Assembly: GCA_030685235.1 (NCBI GenBank)
Contig: MU839080.1
Span: forward strand, 1-64,000
From: Copromyces sp. CBS 386.78
Lineage: Eukaryota; Ascomycota; Sordariomycetes; Sordariales; Sordariaceae
Length of the DNA stretch: 64,000 nt
Direction of reading: 5' to 3'
How positions within the stretch are numbered: position 1 is the stretch's first letter; each line of letters begins with the position of its first letter. The notes under the pieces are model-generated. The model ran no database searches. It was not told the origin of the DNA and saw nothing but the letters and a program-made list of their open reading frames with translations. The position numbers and the translations under genes are program-made. Below are positions 36,850 through 49,300 of this stretch, one piece after another.

Positions 36850-39800
36850 ATGGACCCAGGCCCGCCCGACCCAAAAAGACCCCGTCTGTCAACTGCCTCA
36901 TCATGGTCAGCAGGTGGTGCGCACCACGGTGTGTCGCTCCTACATCCCACGCCATCTCCGACTGCTGGTCAACATCATCCTCAACATCCTCATCATCCTA
37001 ACCACCCCACGTCGTCGTCGCAGTATCAACAATCCTCCCCTCACCCGTTCTCACGACCCCAAGGTCCTGGTGATCCCGGCGCCGCGCCTGCTGTCTCGCA
37101 TCCCCACCCCCCGCCGCCGCCGCCGCCGCCGCCTCCGGCTCAGTCGCAGCAAGGCCCCGTCGACGACCGGCGACATCATGAGCCCGACCGATATCCGCCT
37201 ATGCAAGACCACCACCGACAACATCATCCTTCGTCTCAGCCACCACCAGCACACCACCAGTACAACCCTGGATACCATCCTCCTCCGAGAGAAGTTGTGG
37301 TGAAGCAGGACCCGGCCGACGATAGCAACACACCACCACACCTACGGAGGCCCAATTCGACGGGCCATGCTCCCGACGGCATGACACCAGGGACACCGAT
37401 GTCAGCTCTGCCTCACCAAGGTTACCCTGAAGACAAACGCCAGATGAGCTTCGACAATGGGCCCCAACAAAACATGTACAGGCAGCCGAGTTTCCCTCCT
37501 CAGACGCCCATGGCGCATGGTCAACCATACGACTACCCTCCTCACTATGGACACCATGGCGACCTTCCCTATATCCAGATTGCCCCCGCGGCGGGAAAGC
37601 GCAAGGCGCAAAGAGCATCGCAGGTTGGTTTGGGTCCTGGCCACGGATATACACGCAACTTGCGATCCAGCAAGGCTTGCGCCATAGACATACAGGCTAA
37701 CCTGCCCCATAGGCTTGTGACATGTGCCGGCAGCTGAAGGCTAAATGCGATGAGCTTAAACCCTGTAAAAGTTGCAAGGAAAAGAAGGTTGAATGCAAGT
37801 ACCGTGAGGCGGTACCCAAGCAGTACGTACTTATATACCGGTTGTCGGGTGGTTGTCGCATTGCTGACAAAACAATGTAGACAAGACAAAGTGGCGGCTG
37901 ATATCTTGGAGAACCTGATGGGTTTGAGAAACGACTTCAGCATGTTCAATCGTCGCATTACGAGACTGGAGAAGAGGTTGGAACGCGTCGCGCCGGCGTT
38001 GGAAGCGCATCCGGAAATGATGTCGTCAGATGATGATCGTCCGGGCTCTGCTGACTCAGCAGCCATCGAAGATGGCTACAGCTCATCGTCGCCAGGAGGG
38101 TCGGAAAACGCAGCAAGGACACAGGCTCCTATAGATACACAGGAAGCGCGCAACATTACGAAGAACATGGACGAAGAGAAGGAACAAGAGCCTGGCCCAT
38201 TTGTACGACCTGGAGCGCCCGCCATTCCGCTGAACCATACGACCCTGGCTGCCCTTCTTCTGAAGTGGAAGTCGATAAGGCGCCTAGCGCAACGCTATCT
38301 GGATGCCGAAAACATCAAGTTTGTCGAAGAATATCCCATCCGACAGGAAGAGAGGCGGGGACTTCTTAGGTTATGGGGCAGAGGAGAAGGTCTCGACAGC
38401 AGCCGCATGGACAGAGAATCCAACCACAACCTGGGTATGATGGAAGTTATTGACGACTACTCGGAAACGGGAGCTCCATCGCCTGCGGATTGCTGGGGCG
38501 GAATTAGCGGCTCACCTGGGCCGATGGACCACAGGGCTACCATGGTTGGAGTCCAGACGTTGGACTTCTCGGAGGAAAGTGTCTGGAAGTACGTGCAGAG
38601 CTATCTGGACAACATTCAAAATATGCATCCGCTCATAATACCGAGAGAGCTGCATGCGATGGTGCGATTGTTTTTGGATGGTATCCAGCAAAGTACCAAG
38701 AAGCCTAAGGGTAGTGCTGGAATCGCAAAGTTCGTTGGAGCGCCGTCGCTGAGCTCGCAGGGTGAGACAGGGGTCAAAAGGAAGCGCTCCCCGGCGCCCG
38801 ACGGTGCAGACTCGCCATCGATGCTACCAAGATCAGGTAAGCCGACATTTCAACGGTCCATTAACAACGCGCTTGTGTTGCTGGTTCTTGCGCTGGGAAA
38901 AATCTGCCTGATCAAGGATAGAAAGCTCCCGGATGTCGTGCCTGTGAGTGAACCTTCGCATGGGTCGCCAATGGTACGCAACGGATATCCCGCTTCTCCT
39001 ATACAGGGATCTCCGCCGTCGTATGCTTCGCATTCGCACTCGGCGGGTTTACCTTCGCCAAAGGATAGCGCAGATAGGCCGGGTCCTAGTAGGCGGCAGT
39101 CGTTCCAGGGAGGCGTCGCGCCTTCTATGAGGGTAGGATCGCTCAAACGCAACATGGATGTGATTCCGGGCCTGGACTATTTCGCATACGCGACCGATAT
39201 CTTGGGAGGGCAGCTGGCGGGAACGAGCTTGCGGCACATTCACGCATACATCTTGGCGGGTTTGTATCATGGGCAGATGGGAAGAGTCATGGAAAGCTAT
39301 GCCTACATCAAGGAGGCTGGCTGGGCTTTGCAGATCAAGATGAGACCGTAAGCAAAGTTGTGCCAAAGTGCTTTTGACTGAGTGCTAACCCCAAATATAG
39401 GAGTCTCGATCGGCTTAAAAAACTCGAAGAAAACCACCCGTTCAATATTAATGCCGTGAAGGAGAAGTCGGACAATCAGATCGTCTTCGCCTTTTGGACA
39501 TGTCTGCAACTCGAGAGGTAGGCTACGCGATGGAAAAATGGAAAAGGGAAAAGGCTAACAGGTATACCATAGTGACATCGTGGCCGAGCTTCCTCTCCCG
39601 CAATCCCACATCCTTGCGTTTGAGGAGATTATGCCGTATCCCAACATCAACCTGGCCAAGATGCACGGCTTCGAGGAGCATGTTCTGCAAAGCTACCTCG
39701 CACAGCTTTACCTCCGGAAATCGTTGAATCAAATCCATCAAATGCTTTACAACCCCGAGGATCCGCGATCACTAAGGGCGCAAAACGGCACCCCGCCAGG

Positions 39801-40742
39801 AAATATCATCGAGGTCATCACGAAATCTCTCGATCTACGCTTCGTCCCTCCCGAATACAAGTTCACGCACGAAGACCCGCCAGCTGGAGACCTTCTTTCC
39901 GCCCGACTACGTGCCAAGTACTGGGGAGCCCAGGTCATCACCTACAGGCCGTACATCCGACAGATTCTGGAGTCAAATGTGGCGCATATGGCAACAGCCG
40001 AATCCCCGATGCCAGCGAGCACTCCCAGCGACGCCATGACTCCCCTCGATACCCAGATGCACAGCGTGAATGGCGAGATTACTCAGGATACGATTGAATA
40101 TGCGAAGAAGGGAATCCGGGCTCTTATTGAGAGCACAAGGGCGTTCCATGGTCTGCCAGACAAGCGGTTTGTTGTCACTAACATCTTTGGCACTGCGCAT
40201 GCGTAAGTTTCATTCGGTATAATTCATTTATATACACACGGTACTGACATTTGATACGCAGTCAATGGGGCAACCTCCTCACACTCGCGGCGGTGTTCAA
40301 GGATCCAACACTTCACCGCCATGTTGACGAGCAGACGCTTAAGGAGCTCTTCTCCAGGACCATAGCTTTTTTCCGCATCATCGCCCAACCAACGAGCGCA
40401 CTGTCGGTTGACATGCGCATTCTCGAGGGCTTGGAGCGCGAGTTGTGGCACAAGCCCAACAGTGTAGACACGATGATGGATAACCACCACCATGTTACCT
40501 CCTTTGTGAGCACACCAATATCGGGCCCACCACCACCGCCCCAGGGCCCTAGGCCCACATCACACTCTGCACCACCACTCGGACCACCAGGGCCACCGGG
40601 ACCGCCGGGACCACCGGGACCATCTCCACAGATGCCAAGGAGTCCGATGCCGCCGATACAGAATAACATGCATGGCCACGGGCCCCATGATGGCATGATG
40701 CCTCCATTACCTCCTATCCACCAACATCAACACCAACATTGA
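36850..40742 (+). CDS. Zn2Cys6 fungal transcription factor with collagen-like tail
   Basis: Six exons: 36850-37623, 37713-37822, 37881-39347, 39401-39517, 39573-40202 and 40262-40742, giving 1192 aa. All introns are GT-AG, 53-89 nt, and keep the frame. The first 258 residues are disordered and Pro/His/Gln-rich, with a run of ten prolines and KRKAQRASQ before the zinc cluster. The cluster is at residues 260-286 with spacing C-x2-C-x6-C-x5-C-x2-C-x6-C (CDMCRQLKAKCDELKPCKSC) and binds two zincs for DNA recognition. A coiled-coil-like stretch follows (LRNDFSMFNRRITRLEKRLE). The fungal middle homology domain spans about 530-1000, with FAFWTCLQLESDIVAELPLP. Near the C-terminus is GPPGPPGPPGPPGP, then a His/Gln-rich end. 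Such proteins act in the nucleus; target genes cannot be deduced. The zinc-cluster exon is only 110 nt. Confidence 0.92.
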
Positions 40743-41395
40743 CATCCCCTTTACGGGAAATTTTGTATCCCATCACCACACGTGTTTTAGCATTTTGGAA
40801 ATTGTGAAGGATTTCTATTGCACTTGGTCCGAAAGTCATAATTCCCTTTGTGTACAAATTAGAAAGAGGAGGGTGGAGGTCTTTGCGAGCGAGCGTAACA
40901 AGCGAAGGGTCATTAGATCGATGTTGGTTAGCATGAGCGGAAAAGAAGTGGACGTGCTACTGTCCTTTTCCCTTGGATTATCAAAGCGGTTACGCATCAA
41001 CTCATACATAGGATGGCATCATGGCGTACACACGGGGGTTGCGTAATACCTGTTTGCATCAGCATATCTTGAGAGAGAGAGGAAGAAAGCATCTCTGCTA
41101 TACAGCTCTGGCGTTGTCACTTACCTACCTATTCTGTCAACCTTGCCTACCTACTACCTATCTGTCTATCTATCTATCTATGCTCATCAGATACCCACAC
41201 CAATCAAACAATCTCACTCAGTCTTGATATCTTACTACTACTGCTCAACTGAAACACCTTCCACAATCTCGCCAGAGCAAATTCCAACCAAAGAAGAAAA
41301 AATCTTCGAAACGCCATTGACAAACAACTACTCGTCAACTCCATCAAACACTCCCTGCCACATACAATCGACGCTACCCTCCGTCTTCGGCCGAC

Positions 41396-41426
<31 letters not shown>

Positions 41427-42216
41427 CACAACAACCACACAACCAAACAAGTCCCAAACAACGACTCATCACACAACAACAAACAAACATACTCGATCTG
41501 TCTCTTGCATTTGCATAGGTGTCTTCAAGTTGGTAAGGGAGGGATACATCGTTGGGGAAAGTCCGCGGAGGATATACCACTTTGTCTGTCTATCTGTATG
41601 TGTAAAATGTTTGTAACGCTGCTGCATGTCTGCATATTTCTTCTTCTTATTATTATCTCTCTGTCCGTCATCTATCAACATAAGTACCTTTTTTTCTCTT
41701 GTATTTATTCCAACTTTGTTTGTCAGTGCCCAAAACTTAGTGGTGGTCAGGTCAGGTCAGGAGGGAAGGAGGAGTAAGTCTAGGGAATAGCATCGAAGGA
41801 AGCATAGGGATCCGCAAACACAATTACCCAATTCTACTGAAGTAGTCCATTTCTAATTCAAAAGGCCTCCAGCATCAAGTGTGCCATACATACCACCATT
41901 ACCGCTAGTATTGATCAGGTTCTTGATCATTGATTCATCAACGTATTGATATACCCTGCGTGAAGCTCATAACGCCATTCACTGAATCAAACTACTAGAC
42001 TACGTACTCACTTTACAACCTCATCCATCTATCCATCCATCCACCACTAACATCATGCACCTATTCTCAGAGACTCTCTCTCTCTCCAGTTCACCCATCC
42101 CTCTTCTCCCTTCTTCATAACTCAGTAACCCACTCAGTAAGTAATCCTCACTCCATCCACATCGTCACTTCAAACCACCACCCTCATGAACTCCCTCATG
42201 ACCCCCTCTCACAGCT
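40743..42216. other. 3' flanks of two convergent genes, with microsatellites
   Basis: Convergent tail region between the transcription factor gene and atg5. It holds a TCTA tetranucleotide array near 41160-41180 and a CAA-type repeat at about 41396-41437, plus many CATC/ATCC words near 42030. No gene seen. Confidence 0.55.
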
Positions 42217-43636
42217 TCATAACAAAACAACAATCAAACAAAGCCACCCATCGGGATACGCCGCGTCCCTCATCAGCTCCTCCAGCGGCGCGCTAAAAGG
42301 CACGGGAGCTCCGTGTAAAATGACGTTCGCCAGGACGGGGTCCCGGCTGCTGGGGAAGAGGGCGGGTAGGAGGGATTTGAGGGCTTGGCCTAGGGTTTGG
42401 GGCGTTCCTTTTTTTTTTTTTTTTCGGGTTAGTTGGGGTATAATGAAGGACGTTAACGTAGGAAAATGGAATGAATGGGTTGAAGATAAAGGAGGGAAAA
42501 GGTGGGGGACGGAGATAGCGAAAAAGAAAAGAAAAAAAAGACTTACGATTATTTGAACCCCGTGGAGGAACAAGGGTTTGCATCACGCGGTAAGAGCCGG
42601 GTTCTGCTTGGGTTTGGGTGGTCCTGTTGTTGTCCGATGAAGAAGAAGATGGTGGTGGTGGTGGTGGTGGTGAGGAAGGGATGTAAATCCGTATTGGAAC
42701 GTTTTTGAGGGCTGTGGGAGCGTTGAGGAGGTGCGTGTTTACTTTTGTGAAGGCTTGGTAGTCATCTAGTTGTGTTCAGCTAGTTAGTACTCCCTCTTGG
42801 GAGAATTGGGACAAACAAGGGGTAGAGGAAGTAAAAGAAGGGGAAGTAAACAACATACTATCCTGCACAGCATTCCACAACGCCGTCGTATGCTCCTTAC
42901 TCAATCCCATGATCCGTTTTGCATTTCCGTTCCGGATAAAATCCGCCTTTTCTCACATATCATCAGCATCTATCACTCCAGGGAGGTATACAGGCAGAAA
43001 GAAACTCACCTCCTTGGCACTATTCATAAAAGTATCACAAATATCCCACCCATCCCCATCGCCAACCACCAGCCTCCACGGCATCTCACTCGGCTGGTAC
43101 AGGTCCACCAAAAGTCCGACACTCAAGTTACGCAAGTGTACTTCCTCATGGTGGAAGCTCGAGCACGGAGTGCCGTAGTAGGCCGTCAACCGGGGCAGCA
43201 GCAACGCAAGATAACTGAACCGCGGCACCGAGCAGATGTAGGGCGTCTTGGGGTGGGACTGGTGGGTGATGTAGAGCGGGATCTGTAGGGACCAGAGAGT
43301 TTCGGGAATGGAGGTTGGTTTTGGTTTTGGTTTGGGAGGTAAAGGGGCACAGGTGGATGATAGTGGTCTCTGAGGGAGGTCATCATGACTGCTGCCGTTT
43401 CCGGATCCTCGGTATCTTTGTCCGGGTTCGGATGGGCCTGCGCTTCCGCCCCGGAGACTGGATGTGAAGCCGGCATTGTGGCCGAGACCAAGGCCGGTGC
43501 CGGACCCGGCCCCTCGTGACGATCGGAACGGAGTAGAGCGGAACGAAGGTGATGATTGGTACTGGTCTTCTTGGTAGGGAGACTCTTCCCGCTGCGGAAG
43601 CTGTGGGGAGTGGGAGTAGGGGTTTGGGGATGTCAT
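42217..43636 (-). CDS. atg5: autophagy protein Atg5
   Basis: Four exons, 43636-43010, 42946-42859, 42765-42547 and 42407-42217, give 374 aa. A ~90-residue Ser/Gly/Pro-rich extension precedes the conserved start [20 protein letters not shown]. Next come [16 protein letters not shown] and [29 protein letters not shown] follows, where Lys208 matches the ATG12 acceptor lysine of human ATG5 (Lys130). The second ubiquitin-like part contains [10 protein letters not shown] and [21 protein letters not shown], and the protein ends [14 protein letters not shown]. Atg5 is joined to Atg12, binds Atg16 and drives Atg8 lipidation at the growing autophagosome. Seven consecutive prolines encoded by CCA repeats interrupt exon 3. 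The long N-terminal extension is in frame and open, but a later start cannot be excluded. Confidence 0.93.
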
Positions 43637-46344
43637 GGCTATCTGGTAAGCTACCTTGCTTCCTTTGGATGGAGGGGGGGCTGCCGATCAGCGAGATAGG
43701 CAGGGGCTTTTACTGCAGTCGGTTATCGATGCTCAGTAGTGATGGTACCTATTCGGATTCCTTCTTTGCTTCTTTTTCCGTAATCGGCGGTGGTTCTTTG
43801 TTTCGTCGTGAAAGTGAGAATGAGGTTACGGCTCTCTCCCGTTGGCTGGTTGAGAGGTGACGTTGAAGTTCAGATGACGGCGTCACTATTGTTAGCGGGT
43901 AACTACAGTGGGGTAGGGCAGGTGATACAGTGGTGCCATTATATCTGTTAATGGTCACTGATAGATGACACTTAGCGGTATGTTACAATGAATACGCACG
44001 AATTACGGTAATACACATTATTACCCACCCGCCTATAACTCATGCTTAATTCCCGTGATAAAACTAGGTTATGATAGTGACAGTGGCTTACAGCATGCTA
44101 TAAACCCAACCCGTCAGCGATAATTGTTAGCGAACCGAGCGGCCGGAGAGTGGACATCAAGGTTCCGAGTACCGACTTCCGTACCAACACTATCTCCTTC
44201 CTCAGCCTGCATGCTCGTCCGCGTTTGATGTTCACTGCAAGTCAGCAACTGACCTGCCTTTACATGATGCATGTCACGGTAGTCACGACACGACACGACA
44301 CAACGCGGCCGCCTCTTTTTTCTTTTCTTTTTCAAACTGAACTTATACTGTACGTGACTATTGGCATTAGAAATCGGTTATAAGAATATCTACTGTGTGC
44401 TGTTAACAGCCCTCCAAGGAACTTGGCAAGCCCTCGCTTCAGCCGGCCGGGACGAAAGTTGTCTTCCCCCAGCGTAGCAGGGCAACCACCACGACGACCC
44501 GGGCGGTCCTAACAGTTTGATAGTAGAAATGGCCTGATGTTTTTTCTCGCTTCCTTTCCGCGTTCTGGAGAGCGGGCGCGGAAATATGCCCCGACTTGAT
44601 CTAGTTGATATGTATCTAGATCTTCCTTTCTCCGAGGACGCTCATCGATGGGACGTCCTTCCTTCTAGAAGGCCCACAGAGTGAATGTGCACTACATACC
44701 TACCACAGGGGCTCTCTCGCATCCGCGATTTATGCTATCTTGGGTAACTCCTGCCCGAGACTAAAGTTCGGGAACCACCACAGCCAGCTGGCCCAGGTTT
44801 CTGTTCAGGTGGTACAAGATAGTCTAGTTGGGGACACTATTGAACGGCGGCCCGCTAGACTTAGTGAATACTTTCGTTCAGCCAGCAGACAGATAAACGG
44901 ACGACGACTAGTATACGACGGGCCTTTTCGTCCGTTGGTAGAATGTTTACCTGAATATATAAGTACTTCGTACCGACCCCGTCATGTACTCCGTGTGGTC
45001 AAGATTTGGAGATCACGGAGTACATACAACTAACTGAACCGAACCAGACACGGACCGACAGCAGACCGGGAGCGGCAGGAAGATGATGATGACGACGTGA
45101 TGGCCTCCCACTTCCCGTAATATGCTGGTATCAAGTATGCTGCTCGTAGGTATCCGGATTCTCAATCCAAAGAGAAATGAACTGCAAGTTGCAAATTGCT
45201 TGCCCTTTTGGTGGATGGCAGGATCGCTGCTGAAGATTATGGTAACTACGCCAACTCTTCATCAAGACCATCGTCTTACAGAGACTTTCAACTTCACACA
45301 CCAACTTCAACATCTCACCACATGCTCCGTCCCACACCTCACATCTCACATCATCGCAAGAAGGGCTCACCGAAAGTATCACGTTATTCATGGAAGATTA
45401 TCCGTCTTACTCCCTCCCGATGGCCTTTTCGATCTCACCTCTCATTATCATTCATTCTCATCTCATCCCACAAAACCAACCCACCGAGCAAACACATAAG
45501 GAGGTGCCGTGTCCCGTAGCAACCGGTATGACATGGTGGTCAGCTTCCTGTTACCTCCCTGTTACTACCGTTAACGATTTGAAGAGCACGTGGGTAGGTC
45601 CGGTAGGTTTGGTGTTACTCTCGCACTCCTTTTGCGCTCCTTTTGTGCTCTTCTTGCGGATCAGCTATACTTCACGGCGGTGAGAGAGGGGATGGGGAAC
45701 CAGTTGACGTGAGACCGATATCTTGTTTAACCGGAGTCCGCTCCAGTGACCAGCAGTATCACCAAGATGATTTTGACTCCCAACAGCCAGCCAGTCGAGA
45801 CCTTCGATATGCTTGCTGAATGGGTAGTATACAAATCGCAACACATCACATGCACGAGATCAAACGGGAACCGGAATATCGCAAGAGCAGCGCATCAAAC
45901 GTTCTTCATTCGGTTTCTTTCTCGCCTTCCTTCCATGCCTCCATACCTCTTCACCACCTTCGTTCAAGACTGCCTATATGCAACGTAACGCACCGACCCT
46001 CCCTATATCCAAGACGCTACTATTCAACAAGTGAAGAAAGAAGAAGAAGAGAAAAGATCAAGACAAGACATTATCCATGTACTACTATTTTTGTTTCCAA
46101 CCCCCCCACGCTTTGACTATGAACACGAGCAAGCAGAACGAACCAAGTCCAATTCAGCAAAACTAACCCTCCGTTTGTTATGGTATCAATAATAATGAGA
46201 GAAAGAAAACTACCCAGGTAATGTGATAATGTGCGGCACAAGACTGCCAGATAGGCAGTACGTTATGTATAATCGCAGACGTAGGTAGAGAATATGCTTT
46301 GTAGAGTGATATGCAGAGGATAGGAAAAAAGGGGGTATGACCGC
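43637..46344. other. 2.7-kb intergenic DNA, no gene seen
   Basis: It lies between the start of atg5 and the end of the next minus-strand gene. Frames are short and no motif or RNA gene was recognised. AT-rich patches near 43930-44100 and several CTAGAT/TCTAGA words near 44600 are the only visible structure. Confidence 0.5.
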
Positions 46345-49300
46345 TCAAACAATGCTAGCCTTCCTACTCCTCCTCGAAAACACCCTCGAGAAACTATTAG
46401 AGTCACCAGCCCCATCCCCGCCTCTCGAGCCAGTCGCAGTGGTAATTGACGACGTCGGCCCGCCAAAATCGAACGGCGCCGCAGCCCCCATGCTAGGCGG
46501 CGGCGTCGAGTTCTTCAGGAACGAAGCCAGATCTGAGATTCCAGAGGTGGGAGCTACGTAGGCGTCCCTTGGCTCGAACCTCTTCATGGCCACGCGCGGT
46601 GCGGTGGTGCCGCTTGATTGTGACATGCCTCGCCCTCGTGACATTGGCATGTTTTGGTTGTGATTGACCGAATTTTGATTGAGGGAGGAAGGTGCGTATT
46701 GATCAACGCCGGGTGGCATGTGAACTTGGATCGGGGTGTAGCCCTTTCCGCTGTTGGCACTGGCGCGGCTGCTGAGGCCTCGAGATTCGTTGAACCTCAC
46801 GGGGCTTTTGGGACTCATGCTGACGGACGAGCTGGGAGGAACGTTCGACTTGTTTTCGCGTCTAGTCAATCGTGACATCAAGCTTGTGGCGCTTGATTTC
46901 TTCTTCGGTTCCGGCTGCTTTGGTGAGGTCATCACGGGAGCAACAACGGGTTCCGGTGGTGGAGGAACGTTTCGCAAGAAGTCCATCAAGCTCTCCTCGT
47001 TTGTCGGTGGTCGTTTTGGCTTGACCGGGTAATCGTCGTCCTCATCGAAGTCCTCCTCGTCGGTAAGGTCGATGGCATACGGGTCCCGTGGGCCGTGACG
47101 CTTGCGCTGTGGCATGGCTGACGGCATTGGCATCACCACATCGTCCTCCTCTATTCCTTCGAAGCGCCCGGTTGCGGTGCTATGTTGCGACTTGTTCCTG
47201 CTGAGCAGAGCGCTCTGGGAGTTGACCGATGACTGGAATGAATGCATCGAGTTGTTGGTGATATCGGTCGAGGCCTGGCTGTTTCTGACGTCAACGTCGC
47301 GTAGTTGGGCATCCGCAGCTTTACCGCCAACTTCGAGAATAGACATCTGATCGGAGTCCAGCGTCCTCCGGAAAGGTGCGACTGTTTGCGGGATCCGTGG
47401 ATTGCCCGCGGTAGGTGGGCCGCGCCGGATGAAGTCGATCAGATCGGAGTTATCGTCCTTGTCGGTATGGGGGTCACGAGCTGTGAGCCGTGGACGATTG
47501 TAGTTGCTGCTGTTTGTGGTCGGTCGGGGAGCCTCAGTGATAAGGGGGACAGAAGGAGGGGAGACGGGCCCGGGGATATTCCGGAGCCCGCTCTGCTGCC
47601 CTGAGTTACGGTTCATCGCGGCAGTGTTAATACCAGTTGGACCCGTTGCGCGAATGAAGTCGGCAAAATCAGCTACCGACTCCCGGTTTATTCTTGGATC
47701 TCTCGCTTGCGGCGGGTGCGGACGTGGAGGTTGTGGAATTGCATGCAGGATTGGGCCGGATGCTGTGCTATTATTACTGTTGCGCTTCAACTCGGGCATG
47801 GGATGCTGCGAGTGGGCATCCTTATCCTTCTTGGCACCTTTTTTGCGATTAGATGACGATGATCGAGACCGATCTGAGTCGCGACGGGTATCCAGGCTCT
47901 TCCTGGTTCTAACAGCGATGATGGGACTACCCGTGGACCGCGTTGACTGAGACTGTATCTGGAGGTTAATATCTCTTCGGGCGCTAGTTAAATGAGTGAT
48001 ATCCAACTTACGTCAATGTCTCGCATGCTTTCGGGCGTTAGCGTGAATTGGATGGTCTGATCGCTCTGGATGAGCTCTTCAAAGTTTCGCGCGACATCTT
48101 CCCGGGATTGCGCCGCCACTGAGCCTTCCTCCGAAGTCCTTACCGGCCTCAGCTTGTTCGAGGACCTCGTCGATGTCGACGATGAGGATATTGAGCTGGC
48201 CGTTTCCTGTCGCACCATTACACCAGGTTTTGGCGGTTCCGGGAACCGAGGGAGAGAGCCCGTCTCAGATGGGCTGCGACCATGAGAGCGTTGCACAGAG
48301 ATTTTCCCGATCGAAGTCGGTTGGTCCTCCACAGAAAGGTTACTGGGAGCCCTCCTGCTGGGACTCCGATCAGACATCTCTGGCGCAGTAACCTCCGTGA
48401 TCACGGAGACCCTCGGGCGACTCTGGGCGTGGTGCTTAGGAGGCAGTTTGGGCCTATCTTCAAAATAAAATGTCCCAGTCGAACTGGTGGGGGTTATAAT
48501 TTTGGGCGTGGAGCGGATGGGAGATGAGCCGGGCGACCCACGCTCCGCAACCGAGCCTAGGATTGGGTTAGAACCACGCGAAACATCTTGACTCTCAAAA
48601 CCTTCTGGAGAAGGAGGCTCGGGAATAGCTTCGAGAACACCGTCATCCGTAACAGGCGAGACGTCTTCGGGGGCAACTTCAGCAGACAACGCCGATTTAT
48701 TACCGCCGTGCCCGGAGGTCCGCGCCCCGGAAGCACTGTCCGGCGAATATCGTGATCGTTCCTCGGCGATGGAGGCCGTCATGAGACTACTGCTTCGAGA
48801 CAAGCGCATATGGTCGCTTGAATCTAGTATTGGGCTGTTGCGGGCGGTCGTGCCAGGGCTGCGAGGACTGGTTACCTCGATCAAGCGTGCTGAGTAGATG
48901 CTAGGGGTTCTAGTCCTTCCCATGCTCGTGATGATGGGTGCTGGCCTTCCTTGTTCAGATACCGCGGGGGATGCGCTTCGGCCAGAGATGGATATCCTTG
49001 ACGAGGTGAGAATCTGTGGTTCCTCGTCCATAGACTCATCGTCATATTCGCTTTCATCGCTGACTTCGATCTCATCATCGGTCTCAACATCACCAGACCT
49101 CTGCGTTTGAGGCGCCGTCTCTGCCTCTTGTGGAGAAGCAGAGGCATCCACAAGCGAAGCTTGAACTGAGGTCATTTCTGCATCTTTGAGGTCGTTTGGC
49201 TTTTCGTCTCGTGCCAGCTGCCTGTCACCTGAAGTCTGAGACTGTTCGAGATCCTTTTCGCCAGCTGAGGGAAGGGGCGCAAGCTCGCTCGCCTGTGCCT

